In this document: positions 51,420-60,794 of the stretch, one piece after another
Layout: each line of letters begins with the position of its first letter
How positions within the stretch are numbered: position 1 is the first letter of the stretch
DNA from: Agarophyton chilense
Lineage: Eukaryota; Rhodophyta; Florideophyceae; Gracilariales; Gracilariaceae
Direction of reading: 5' to 3'
Assembly: GCA_030374765.1 (NCBI GenBank)
Contig: JARGXX010000080.1
Coordinates: 620,001-684,000 of the forward strand
DNA length: 64,000 bases
The notes under the pieces: generated by a model
Databases searched by the model: none
What the model saw: only the letters and a program-made list of their open reading frames with translations
What the model was told of the DNA's origin: nothing
Made by a program: the position numbers and the translations under genes

Positions 51420-51791
51420 GTTGTACCTCGATGTGCTGTGAGCGCGGAGGTGGCGTGCAGCGGTGACAGGCGGAGCTCACGGGCGGAGATAGCGCGATGG
51501 AACACACGCGGTACCTTCGTCCATATAGTGGAGCTACACCCACCGGTGGACGTTTCCTCCGGAGCTCGCATGCCTTTTTTGAGCAAATTACCACACAGAA
51601 ATGCGTCCATTTGCGGCCAACGGCTCGGCGCCGTCCGTGCGCTCATCACAGGCCATCACTGGCGATCGAGGCTACCTGCGGCAGTCAACCGCGCTCCCCT
51701 GCCTGCCAAAGCGCAGCCGTTCCCGCAAAACCTGAACCAACCACGCACTTGGTCCAATCCGCCGAAGCTACCACCGCACGCAACGACCACA
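51420..51791. promoter_or_regulatory. Divergent region / possible 5' extension of the aminopeptidase
   Basis: 372 bases between the lumen-protein ATG (51419) and the aminopeptidase ATG (51792). The aminopeptidase frame stays open through it; an in-frame ATG at about 51570 (MPFLSKLPHRN...) would add a basic extension that could be a targeting peptide. Confidence 0.4.
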
Positions 51792-53237
51792 ATGGCGGAA
51801 CTCGTGCACAAATTCCTCGACTTCAACGACAACAGTCGCTCGCCCTTCCACGCTGTTCACTCCATCGCAGAGATGCTCAGCGCCGCTTCGTTCCAGACGA
51901 TTCGCGAAACCGATGACTGGCAAAAAGTGATCAACATGGGCGGTCGCTACATGTTCAGCTCCCACGGCTCATCCATTGTGGCATTCACTCTGCCGCCCGT
52001 CATTGACGAGACGCAGTTTGCATTCAACGTGATCGGCGCACACACCGATTCGCCGTGCTTCAAGGTCAAGCCGGTTTCCAAGCTTTCCGCCCATGGCTAT
52101 GTACAGCTTGGCGTCGAGTGCTACGGAGGCGGCTTGTGGCACACCTGGTTCGATCGTGATCTCACCGTTGCGGGGCGTGTGATTGTGCGCAGTTCGTCAG
52201 GCAAGAACGTTGTCAAACTGGTTTCTGTGAAGAAGCCGATTTTGAGAATTCCAAACCTTGCCATTCACCTGTCGCGAACCGTCAACACGGAAGGCTTCAA
52301 GGTCAACAAGGAAACTGACACGCGGCCGATTCTGGCCACTCAACTAGCAGCAATCGTAAACGAACCGCTCGATGACGCTGACACCTTCGCCGAGACAAAT
52401 GGAGCACCGGATGAGCACAAAAAGTACACGGGCTTGGCAAGTGAACGACACGCGCCGCTGCTACTGACCATTCTGGCGAAAGAAGTTGGCGTTTCGCCAA
52501 AGGACATTGTGGATGTTGACCTTTGTCTGGCTGATACCCAAGCGGCTGCCATTGGCGGCGCGCTGGACGAGTTTGTATTTGCGGCACGATTGGACAATCT
52601 GGCTAGTTGCTTCACGGCCACGCAGTCGCTACTGGACGCCACGCGCGACGAAGAGAATGGAGAAGACGTGCCCGCAGTGTGTCGCATGATAACTTGTTTT
52701 GATCACGAAGAAATCGGTTCCCGTTCATCGCACGGCGCTGATTCACCTTTGCTTTCAAACACGATGCAGCGGATCTGTACTGCATTGAATTTGAGCTGCG
52801 AAAGAGTGTTGACAAAAAGTCTGCTCATCAGCGCGGACATGGCACATGCCATCCATCCAAACTACCACGGCAAACACGAAAACAAACACCGACCAGCACT
52901 TGGAGGCGGGCTAGTGGTCAAGACGAACCAAAACCAGCGTTATGCGACGTCAGGCGTGTCTGGCTTTCTGGTACGTGAGGCGGCGCGGCGCGCTCAAACG
53001 CCGGTGCAGGAGTTTGTGGTGCCAAATGACAAGCCGTGTGGATCAACAATTGGACCGCTGCTGTCCAGTCGCACGGGGCTGCGAACGGTGGACGTGGGAC
53101 AGGCACAGTTGAGTATGCACTCAATTCGGGAAATGTGTTCCAGCGGAGATTTTTCGTTAGTGGTGGCGGTGTTGAAGGAATTGTTGAAGAACCAGAGCGA
53201 CATATTGAGCAAAATGGATGGGCTAGAGCTGCAGTAG
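51792..53237 (+). CDS. DNPEP: M18 aspartyl aminopeptidase (DNPEP/APE4-type)
   Basis: A 481-residue zinc peptidase removing N-terminal Asp/Glu from peptides in the cytosol (vacuole-delivered in yeast). Metal and catalytic motifs occur in order: AHTDSPCFKVKP (His and Asp), FAARLDNLASC (bridging Asp), CFDHEEIGSRSSHGADSP (catalytic Glu and metal Glu), LISADMAHAIHPNY (Asp) and the late CSGDF region; QRYATSGVSGF is also conserved. Length matches the family (about 475). MAELVHKFLDFND aligns with known N-termini, so the ATG at 51792 is chosen. Single exon. Confidence 0.94.
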   Translation: MAELVHKFLDFNDNSRSPFHAVHSIAEMLSAASFQTIRETDDWQKVINMGGRYMFSSHGSSIVAFTLPPVIDETQFAFNVIGAHTDSPCFKVKPVSKLSAHGYVQLGVECYGGGLWHTWFDRDLTVAGRVIVRSSSGKNVVKLVSVKKPILRIPNLAIHLSRTVNTEGFKVNKETDTRPILATQLAAIVNEPLDDADTFAETNGAPDEHKKYTGLASERHAPLLLTILAKEVGVSPKDIVDVDLCLADTQAAAIGGALDEFVFAARLDNLASCFTATQSLLDATRDEENGEDVPAVCRMITCFDHEEIGSRSSHGADSPLLSNTMQRICTALNLSCERVLTKSLLISADMAHAIHPNYHGKHENKHRPALGGGLVVKTNQNQRYATSGVSGFLVREAARRAQTPVQEFVVPNDKPCGSTIGPLLSSRTGLRTVDVGQAQLSMHSIREMCSSGDFSLVVAVLKELLKNQSDILSKMDGLELQ

Positions 53238-53730
53238 GCGGAATGGGTGCGAACAGGGAGATGGGACAAGAAGGCAGAAGATGACGAGAGACGGGGCGCG
53301 GAATGAGGACGGCGCGGGGACAGCGTAGGCGCACACGTCACGCACGGGTGCGGAGCGAAATCGCTGTATGAAGCGCCAGATTTGCAGCACTGCAAAGCGC
53401 CAATGGGCGGCAGCTCGCGCGTGCACGACGTGCCAATAATATCTGCTGGTGCGTGCCGTTGCGTGTCGCGTGCGAGGCGCAGTTTTCCCTTTGGAGCTAA
53501 GGTTGCGCTTCGGCATCTCCTCTAGCTAGCTAGTAGAGGACGAAGCTCGTACTAAGCGAAAACGAAGGCGGCGTTCCTGAGGTGGTGGCTGCGCGCGCCC
53601 TTTCTTCGCCGTGTCCTTCCTTCGCCACTTCCTTCCCCTGCACCCTTCCTTTGCCGCGCCCTTTCCTTTGCCGCGCCCTTTCCTTTGCCGCGCCCTTTCC
53701 TTTGCCGCGCTTATCCCCGTCACCGGCGCT
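53238..53730. other. Intergenic region with tandem repeat upstream of the F-box gene
   Basis: No gene seen. CTAGCTAGCTAGTAGAGG at 53522-53539 echoes the GCTAGCTAG run near 26.37 kb. The last 80 bases hold the 17-bp repeat listed next. Confidence 0.45.
53650..53715 (+). repeat. 17-bp tandem repeat, about four copies
   Basis: Unit TTTGCCGCGCCCTTTCC starts at 53650, 53667, 53684 and 53701 (last copy partial, TTTGCCGCGCTTATCC). Perfect in the first three. It is pyrimidine-rich and ends 15 bases before the F-box/LRR ATG, so it is probably in the 5' leader. Confidence 0.9.
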
Positions 53731-55125
53731 ATGACGTGCCAGCGCTCCCGCTGCTCCTCGCCGTTCGTGCGCCTCGGCCCGGACGTGTTCGAGCTGCTGC
53801 TGGCGCATCTGTGCGGCGAGCCGCTCAACGGCGCCATCTCCACCGACGCCTACCGCAGGCTGCTTCCGTTCGCCATCTGCTGCACACACCAATACCGTCT
53901 CACGCGCGCCGCCGTCAACGGGCTTTCTCTCCTTCCGCTCCGCTTCACGCAGCGCCCTGCTGCGCGTCCCGCCTTGCCCGTCCCGCCCTTCCCCGTCGCC
54001 CTCTACAGCTTCTACAGCCCCGCCTACCGCCACTACACCAACAGCTCCTCGTGTTCTGCCGTCGTCTTTCGCAACCCGCACCGCGGCAGCGCCTCCCTTC
54101 TGGACCTTCATTTGCCGCGCGCGCTCGCCACATTCCCCAATCTGCGCTCCCTGCACGTGTACCGCACCACCCGTCTGTCTGATCACGGCTTCGAGACGCT
54201 TATTCTCAGTCTTCCTGCCCTTCGCGAGCTTGTTGTTAACGCCAACCGCCATCTCACCATCGATGCCATTCGTCGTTTGCCCGCATGTAAACAATTGCAC
54301 ACCCTGCAACTCTCGTACTGCACCGGCTTGGGCGACGACGCCTGCGCCGAGGCTGCCCAAATCATCTCCGGAATAGCCTCCTTGCGCACGCTCAGTGTCG
54401 CCTATTGGAATATCACCGACGCCTTCGTAGAGCGCATCGCCCACCTCCCCAATCTTTCCAGCCTGGACCTCAGCCTATGCAAGCGCCTCACTTCCCGGTC
54501 GTGCATGCATCTCGCGAGCTACGCCCCTAACCTTCACACTTTCAAGATGCGCTGTTCGCCGCATCTCACCGACTGCGGCGTGCGCGCCCTGGCCGAGTGT
54601 TCCAACCTCCACTTTCTCAACCTTTCGCTCTGTCGACGCATTTCAGATGACGCACTGCAACTTATGGCCGACGCCCGCAAAATGCCTCATTTACACACCG
54701 TGCTCCTCTCGCAGTGTCAAGCGCTCACCGATACGGCTGTCACCTTTCTGTCGTCCAACCGTAACATCAGGCGTCTGGATCTGAGCTACTGCGAAGCCCT
54801 AACCGATCACATTGCCTACTCGCTCAGCACCATGTACAACCTGCAAGATATTGACCTCAGTGGATGCAGCGGCATCACTGATAACGTTGTCATGGCGTTA
54901 CTCAACTGCAAATCGTTAACAAATATCAGTGTGGCGTTCTGCTTGGGTCTAACCGACCACAGCGCAAACGCCTTGTGCTCTGCGGCTCGAACGGCGCCGT
55001 ACAACATGGTGGATGTGAGAAAATGTGTCCAAATATCCATGGCAGCCTTGAGCAGCTTATCTGCCAAGTGCGTAACGTTGAGGAGTGCTCTCCACAACCA
55101 GATTACACTTTCAACATGCCCTTAG
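53731..55125 (+). CDS. F-box/LRR (AMN1/FBXL-type) protein
   Basis: A 464-residue protein. The N-terminus LGPDVFELLLAHLCG (about 15-30) resembles an F-box, which would link it to SKP1-CUL1 ubiquitin ligases. From about residue 130 at least ten cysteine-containing LRRs of 25-26 residues follow, with repeats of the type LSYCTGLGDDAC, LSLCKRLTSRSC, LSYCEALTDHIA, LSGCSGITDNVV, typical for FBXL2/20, AMN1 and plant EBF/SKP2-like proteins. Substrate unknown. The frame is open upstream of the ATG at 53731 but begins with GTG; the ATG is chosen. Convergent with RIC1. Confidence 0.85.
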   Translation: MTCQRSRCSSPFVRLGPDVFELLLAHLCGEPLNGAISTDAYRRLLPFAICCTHQYRLTRAAVNGLSLLPLRFTQRPAARPALPVPPFPVALYSFYSPAYRHYTNSSSCSAVVFRNPHRGSASLLDLHLPRALATFPNLRSLHVYRTTRLSDHGFETLILSLPALRELVVNANRHLTIDAIRRLPACKQLHTLQLSYCTGLGDDACAEAAQIISGIASLRTLSVAYWNITDAFVERIAHLPNLSSLDLSLCKRLTSRSCMHLASYAPNLHTFKMRCSPHLTDCGVRALAECSNLHFLNLSLCRRISDDALQLMADARKMPHLHTVLLSQCQALTDTAVTFLSSNRNIRRLDLSYCEALTDHIAYSLSTMYNLQDIDLSGCSGITDNVVMALLNCKSLTNISVAFCLGLTDHSANALCSAARTAPYNMVDVRKCVQISMAALSSLSAKCVTLRSALHNQITLSTCP

Positions 55126-55324
55126 GCGTGTTTGCGAACGGCATAGCACACGGATTTGTTGTCTGTACATATAGAAATTTTGACCACTATTGCATGCCTA
55201 TCATGCGTTTCATTTGTATCACTCGACGCGTTCTGTCAACTGGTCCGTGGTCATAAACACGGTGATTTATACAATCAGATACAACCCATTACCTTTTTGT
55301 CACTCAAAACGTCATCACCTTCTC

Positions 55325-58300
55325 TCACCTCGGAGCGGCGATTTCGTTTAAAACAGCAACTAGAGCATTGTACCCGGGCACATTGAATTCGAGTAATGCT
55401 GCCATGTACGGTTCAAACAGTTCATCGTGCCCCCGCAGTACCATTCGCAATACGGAAATATCCAGTAACAAAGTTGCGCAACACAATGTGATGTCTGGCG
55501 CTCTCGCTATTCTCCCAACTTTCATCAGGTACTTAAGTTCCTGTCCGCACAACTGCTTTGCTTTTGCCCGAATGCTAACCAGCATATCGCTGTCATAACA
55601 AGCTGGCGGCGGCGGAAGTTGAGACCCAAATGCGCTTTCGGCTCCAGAATCCATAAACCTGGGTTTCACCTCCTCGGGTTCTGGAGCTCCCGCGTTTTGC
55701 TTTCTATCGTCCAGTTTCATGGCCTTCGCTATTTGTGTGAATTCTGAAAGTTTCTTCAAATCTTCTTGAGATGTCCCCCGGTTTCTCGGAGTGTCAGAAT
55801 CTTCGTTGAACACCCGCATGGCTTTTCTCACGTCATGCATATCAGGTTCAGGAAACTGAAATTGGCGATGCATTGTCAAAATTGTTGAGCTAAAGTCCCT
55901 CACGAATGGGCGGCTGGCATTCTTCCCTTTTAGCTCACGCCTCAACCATTCTGCAAGCGGAAAGTCCATTCTCACCGAAAGAGCTGCTAGGTTCCGCAGG
56001 TCCATGTTATTGAGAAGCAACCTGGCGTGGTTCAGCACGGCCAAGTCCACTGCGGGTATTCTGTTTTTGTGTCTTCCCGATGAGTGGTTCAAAGTTATGC
56101 TAATCAAAGCATCTCCCTTTGGAGACCCAGTCGCTTCTGTGATCCACGAAACATCCTCGTTTGTTCGCAGCTGAGAGGAGTTTAGCATTCCAGCACGATC
56201 TGCCTTCCCCAGAAAATCGGCCAGATCAGCTGCCAAGTCCAATTCCCCCCTCTCCAGCGCTGCTTCCACCAACCGCAACGAGTGTGGAGTTGACGAAATA
56301 AACCCCCACATTTCCTGCAGAATGATCAGCAAGCAAGCGGCCGTCCGCAATCTTCCCGATACAAAGCATTGTTCAAGAAGAGCCGCGGGTTCTCCGGCAA
56401 GAGAAAACAGCAACGGCCATCTCTTCGAGTCAAGCTTCCTCGCACATCGTACAACAATGTCCTCATACTCGCCAAAATACCGCAATAGTCGGATGACCCG
56501 AGGAAACAAGTTGCTTCCGGCCTTCTTGCGACGCGGAGATTCCGGGTACACTTGAGGCATGCTCTTGGATTTCATAGGTGGCGTGGTGCCACCATCGCTC
56601 GCAGATATAGGCTTGTTGTCTGACGTTATGTAGCTGTTGTCTCCATTCGATGTGACACGTAGATCATCTTCGTGCTCAAGGACGGCCTCATACAACAACC
56701 ATTCCAAGGAGTCGATGAACTGTGGTTGCGGTACGCACTTGAGCGCCACTTGAAGTGCGATTCGTTCATCGCTCTTTGGTTTCATCAACAAGTGGCGCAG
56801 TAATGTATGTAGAATAGGCTGTCGCTTGACTTGAATCAAGTACCCCGGAAGTGGTCCGCTATCTAATTCTATGTTGTGCATTACGAGGCCCTGTGTGGCT
56901 CCAAGTAGCATACCGTACTGGGAGATAATTGACAACGGATACACCTCTGGATCAAGCTCGAACCATTGCTCCACTTCAACGCCCTTCCTCCGAGTAATGT
57001 ATGGCAGCAGCGACGGATCCAAGGGCAGGTCCTCGTCAAAATCATCCTTCTTTGCAATGCCATCATGGAAGCATACGTGAATGCCGTCATCGCCATAAGC
57101 CCACCAAACCGGCCGATGAGACGTGAAATCAAAAGGAGTGCAACCAACAGGAGTGTACCAAAACCGCTCTACATACCTCAAAAGAGCCGTGGAAACCATG
57201 CTTTCCGTATCGAGCAAAATAAGCGAGCCGGTGTTGCGCAAGAGCATGATGTGCTTTGGAACAGGAGGATCCTTGGAATCCCCCATCATCACCGCTGACA
57301 GAGGTGGGAATATTCTTGCCTCGCTAATGCCTCCCCCCGGAGCCGGTGGTGCAACCCCTGGAATGTGTTTCTGCGCGCTCGAGTCTACCTTTGTCTGCTT
57401 ATCTTGTTGATAAAGAGGAACCATTTCACGAGTAGGCAGAAACAGTCTGTACACCTCTGAAACGCTGATTCGGCCCTTGTTCAAAATTTCGGCGAACTTG
57501 TACATGAGAACCTGCGCATCTTCGCAAATGACAAGCAGGTACCCATCCCCGCGCACGTCGGTCAACAACGGTCTAGAGGGCAGGTCTCTTTGCGCTTGCA
57601 ATGCGCTGGCTTCTAGCTGATCTCTTGCATAAAACAAAAGTTCGAAGCGGCTCGATGAATCTGAGGAGGCCCTCGTCGTGAGCGGAACTTCATTGCCGAC
57701 CACGAGTGTTCTTCCCAACCAGGCGAGAGCACAGCATCGTATCCGTCTGTCTTGCTCCAAATCCCCAAACACCCTCCATCTTTGCAACTTTATGTGACAC
57801 AATGCCACCCCATGCTCACCCGCAACAGCGACATAGGTCGTATCCGCGTTGACAGCAATGCACGAAGGAGGCCAGTTCCGCCACAAATAGTCATTTGGAA
57901 TGATGAGGTGCTGCCATGCGAAAAGATCGTCTGAGGCCTTTCCACAGTCCTCATGATCACCATGACCGGTGCTCTCGTCAGCATTCCACAGCATGAGTAC
58001 TCTGTCCGACCCGTACAGGGCAACTCTCGACGCAGTGCTATGGTACGACGCTCCGCCGGGCGTCGCCTTGTAGAACGAAAACTCCATGAAATGACACTGC
58101 CTCACAGACGGCTCTGAGGTATCGATAACACGCGGCGCAGCCCAGAGAAACAAGCCGTTGGGACCCCAGCACGCCGCCAACACACCGTTCTCCATCGGGG
58201 AGGAATGAGATCGCATATCTCTTCCCAAAAGCGCTGGTGTGGTAGGCAACGCACCGCCCACCTGTGGAAGAGTCCACATAAGCCTGCAGCCAGACACTGA

Positions 58301-59350
58301 CCACACAGCAAGGCCCTGCTTTTCCCAGCCGACCAGTAGGGCGTAGCCGTCTTCAGTCCAGCGCAAAACGTGGGCAGCGCCGACGTCGGTAGGTTCAAAG
58401 TACCAGTTAGCAAGCGAGAGTTTTCGCATGATCGGGCAGTGATCGCCGGCAGGAACGCCGATATAGTACTGTTCAACATCGCCCGACGAAAGGCCGACTG
58501 TAGCCAACATGCGCTTCGGCTCAAGAGCGACGGCTACAGCGCTGTCAGATCTGAGCCATCTGCCGTCTATGGCAGAGGGCCTGGTGAAGCCATTGGAGTG
58601 CAAAGCGAGCAAAAGCGCAGGGCCCGACCCCAGCACGAGCGCCAAATAGCCCAGCTCGGCATTGTAGCACATATCGCGCACGCCGCCAGCATCGTCGCAA
58701 CCGCTCGCGCCCAAAATGGCGTCAACGGCGGGGTGGGTAGACGCAGAGGCAGAGGTGTCAACAGTGACGACGCCCATCTTGGCCAGGGCGCGATTGTTGC
58801 GCAACAGTTCGGGCACATGGGCGCGCCACAACATATCAGCATCCCACGCAATGCAGGTAATGGAAGCAGAAGAGGTTGCAACAAGGGCGCCGGCCGGGGT
58901 AGCAGTCATGGCGGTGACTCGCGTTGATCCGTGGGCGATTCGCAGTTCAGCCTCGCGGCGGATGTGCAGCGGGTGTAGCGGGGGCGGGTGCGACATGTGA
59001 TGGTGGGCGATTTGAAATTGAAGCAGTGAGCGTGAGGTGTGGGGACGGAGCGAGAACAAGAGCAACAAGCCACCGGCCAGAGCGGCTATGATACACGAAG
59101 AGGTTGGGGACCAGACGGCGCTGACCAGGGGACCCTCATCGTCGACGACGCGACTGGAGAGCAGAAAGCGCGCCAGAAGGACGCGATGGTGTTGCGCGCT
59201 CCACAGAAACAGACCATGGTCTGTGAGGGTGAGGATGTAGCGCGAGGAGGGGTCGAGAAGGAGGTGGCGGACGGAAGCGGGCGGCTGGGGCGGGACGGCG
59301 GTGGGTGGCAGCACGTAGGACTTGGGGTGGCCAGTGGCAAAGTAGCCCAT
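55325..59350 (-). CDS. RIC1: RIC1 homologue, subunit of the Rab6/Ypt6 GEF
   Basis: A 1341-residue protein. RIC1 with RGP1 activates Rab6/Ypt6 at the trans-Golgi. The N-terminal half is a WD40-like beta-propeller array (starts MGYFATGHPKSYVLP, with repeated LFLWSAQ and VLMLWNADES elements). The RIC1 domain lies at about 900-1080 with QPILHTLLRHLL, FIDSLEWLLYEAVLEHED, VIRLLRYFGEYEDIVVRCARKLDSKRWPLLFSLAGEP and a C-terminal helical region. Length agrees with human RIC1 (1423). The reading frame extends 78 codons upstream but opens with GTG and is Pro/Leu-rich, so the ATG at 59350 is used. Single exon. Confidence 0.9.
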   Translation of the reverse strand: MGYFATGHPKSYVLPPTAVPPQPPASVRHLLLDPSSRYILTLTDHGLFLWSAQHHRVLLARFLLSSRVVDDEGPLVSAVWSPTSSCIIAALAGGLLLLFSLRPHTSRSLLQFQIAHHHMSHPPPLHPLHIRREAELRIAHGSTRVTAMTATPAGALVATSSASITCIAWDADMLWRAHVPELLRNNRALAKMGVVTVDTSASASTHPAVDAILGASGCDDAGGVRDMCYNAELGYLALVLGSGPALLLALHSNGFTRPSAIDGRWLRSDSAVAVALEPKRMLATVGLSSGDVEQYYIGVPAGDHCPIMRKLSLANWYFEPTDVGAAHVLRWTEDGYALLVGWEKQGLAVWSVSGCRLMWTLPQVGGALPTTPALLGRDMRSHSSPMENGVLAACWGPNGLFLWAAPRVIDTSEPSVRQCHFMEFSFYKATPGGASYHSTASRVALYGSDRVLMLWNADESTGHGDHEDCGKASDDLFAWQHLIIPNDYLWRNWPPSCIAVNADTTYVAVAGEHGVALCHIKLQRWRVFGDLEQDRRIRCCALAWLGRTLVVGNEVPLTTRASSDSSSRFELLFYARDQLEASALQAQRDLPSRPLLTDVRGDGYLLVICEDAQVLMYKFAEILNKGRISVSEVYRLFLPTREMVPLYQQDKQTKVDSSAQKHIPGVAPPAPGGGISEARIFPPLSAVMMGDSKDPPVPKHIMLLRNTGSLILLDTESMVSTALLRYVERFWYTPVGCTPFDFTSHRPVWWAYGDDGIHVCFHDGIAKKDDFDEDLPLDPSLLPYITRRKGVEVEQWFELDPEVYPLSIISQYGMLLGATQGLVMHNIELDSGPLPGYLIQVKRQPILHTLLRHLLMKPKSDERIALQVALKCVPQPQFIDSLEWLLYEAVLEHEDDLRVTSNGDNSYITSDNKPISASDGGTTPPMKSKSMPQVYPESPRRKKAGSNLFPRVIRLLRYFGEYEDIVVRCARKLDSKRWPLLFSLAGEPAALLEQCFVSGRLRTAACLLIILQEMWGFISSTPHSLRLVEAALERGELDLAADLADFLGKADRAGMLNSSQLRTNEDVSWITEATGSPKGDALISITLNHSSGRHKNRIPAVDLAVLNHARLLLNNMDLRNLAALSVRMDFPLAEWLRRELKGKNASRPFVRDFSSTILTMHRQFQFPEPDMHDVRKAMRVFNEDSDTPRNRGTSQEDLKKLSEFTQIAKAMKLDDRKQNAGAPEPEEVKPRFMDSGAESAFGSQLPPPPACYDSDMLVSIRAKAKQLCGQELKYLMKVGRIARAPDITLCCATLLLDISVLRMVLRGHDELFEPYMAALLEFNVPGYNALVAVLNEIAAPR

Positions 59351-59376
59351 GACGCGTGCGGACGCGAGGAAACAAA

Positions 59377-59417
59377 GGGGGGGTGGGGGGGACGGATGGG
59401 GGGGAGGAAGGGGCGGG
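59377..59417 (+). repeat. G-quadruplex-forming run at the RIC1 start
   Basis: Three runs of seven G (59377-59383, 59385-59391, 59398-59404) and further GGGG/GGG runs, 27 bases upstream of the RIC1 ATG on the opposite strand, so the RIC1 leader is C-rich there. Confidence 0.8.
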
Positions 59418-59642
59418 AAGGCGCGGGGAAGGGGGAGGGAGAGGGAGCAGAGAGGAAGGAGCGGGGCGTTAAGACGCGGGCGAAAGAGGCAGAGGCACAA
59501 GAAAGACAAACTAACGGAAGGAGGAGGAGCGAAGCGTAAAAAAGCTGGGAAAAGAAGCGGGCGGTAGATGGTGGCAAAAGGCACCGTTCATACATGGGCG
59601 AAGCGTACAACATAGAGATGTAGCGCCAGCGGCGACACGTGT

Positions 59643-60794
59643 TTACTGGGGCAGTCGACGAAGGGAGTCGAAGCGTGAGAACTCGCGTAGCATAAGCTCG
59701 AACTCAGCGCAGTAGCGACGCACGGTACGCTGCGCAGGCGCCACGGCGCGCCACCACAGCAGACGCGCCGACACGCAGCCCAGCTCCAGAAACGGGCCCA
59801 GACGGCCGAAGCTGGTGTGTAGACGGCCTTTCTGCACGCGCGCTAGCGCGCCGCTACAATACTCTTGCAGCCTTTGTAGCGCCTCGCGCTCGCCGCCTCG
59901 TTCCTCGTCTTCTCGCTGCTCGTCGTCTCGCCGTCGCCCGTCGTCGTCTGCGTACTGGCAGCAGTTGGGCGGGATATGACCGGGCGACACGCGCGCGCGC
60001 ACGCCGCGCAGCCGCAACGGCGCTGGCAACGGCTCCGCGATGCGCACGTGTCGCACAGCGTCGGCAAACGCGTCGCAATCGTCAGGCATGTCCTGCACGG
60101 AGAACGGCAGCTGCTCAGGACTGAGCAGTCCATCGCTCCAAAACGCAACAGTGCGCACGCCCAAAGCAGCCACCTCTCGTCTGACGCGAAGCTCCGCGAC
60201 ACGCGCCTCGCGTCTCACATCGGCGGCAACGTGCAGATAATCTGCGCGCACATGCTCGCAGAAGCGACGCACGGCGGTGGCAACGGCGGGTGCGTCGTGC
60301 GTTGCGTGCCGCACGTAGAGCTCTGCGCCGCGGGCGCGCAGCGCGGCGCGTAGGTCGCGTGCGGCGGCAAGTAGGAGCGGGGGCGGGGATGACGGAAGTA
60401 GTAGTAGAGGCGCCACGACGGCGTGGTGCAGATCGGCCACGCAGGCGTTGTCGTGAAGACGGAGGTCGCGACGGAACCATACCACCACTACCGGGTGGCG
60501 TGCGGCACCGACGGGGGGCGCGCGCTCGGCGTGCGTGGAGGCGCGACGAGACTCGGCTGTTGTGAGCGGCTGCGCCGACGACGACGCTGCGGAGCGCGGC
60601 GTGGCGCGCGTGGCGTCAGCCGCGCGTGCCACCGGCGCTGCGGGCGCGACCGACGTGAGCGGCGGGCGCGGCGCGGGTGGAGCTGGCCGCGACAGCGGCG
60701 CGACGAAGGCGCTGACGATGGCGTTGGGCATGTTGCGCTCGCGCGCGGTGGCGGTGGTGGTGGCGGCGGTGGTGGCGGCGGTGGTGATGCTCAT
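59643..60794 (-). CDS. PHR2-like photolyase/cryptochrome-family protein lacking the FAD domain
   Basis: A 383-residue protein. After an Ala/Thr/Pro-rich N-terminus (about 95 residues, plausible plastid transit), VVVWFRRDLRLHDNACV begins the photolyase antenna domain, followed by LRARGAELYVR and ADYLHVAADVRREARVAELRVRREV, and LLSPEQLPFSVQDMPD. Next come EALQRLQEYCSGALARVQKGRL...FGRLGPFLELGCVSARLLWW and ELMLREFSRFDSLRRLPQ, then a stop. Thus the start of the catalytic region is present but the FAD-binding helices are not. Arabidopsis PHR2 ends at the same place ('LLWRDFFRF'), so this is a family trait, not a local truncation. ATG at 60794; GTG further upstream ignored. Function in this family is unknown. 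Confidence 0.8.
   Translation of the reverse strand: MSITTAATTAATTTATARERNMPNAIVSAFVAPLSRPAPPAPRPPLTSVAPAAPVARAADATRATPRSAASSSAQPLTTAESRRASTHAERAPPVGAARHPVVVVWFRRDLRLHDNACVADLHHAVVAPLLLLPSSPPPLLLAAARDLRAALRARGAELYVRHATHDAPAVATAVRRFCEHVRADYLHVAADVRREARVAELRVRREVAALGVRTVAFWSDGLLSPEQLPFSVQDMPDDCDAFADAVRHVRIAEPLPAPLRLRGVRARVSPGHIPPNCCQYADDDGRRRDDEQREDEERGGEREALQRLQEYCSGALARVQKGRLHTSFGRLGPFLELGCVSARLLWWRAVAPAQRTVRRYCAEFELMLREFSRFDSLRRLPQ

Noticed and set aside
53530-54444. 304-codon minus-strand frame opposite the F-box/LRR gene
   Set aside because: Shadow of the LRR coding sequence and the 17-bp repeat; low-complexity Gly/Lys composition.
59351-59584. 78-codon N-terminal extension of RIC1
   Set aside because: Opens with GTG, Pro/Leu-rich low complexity; the RIC1 family starts at the ATG at 59350.
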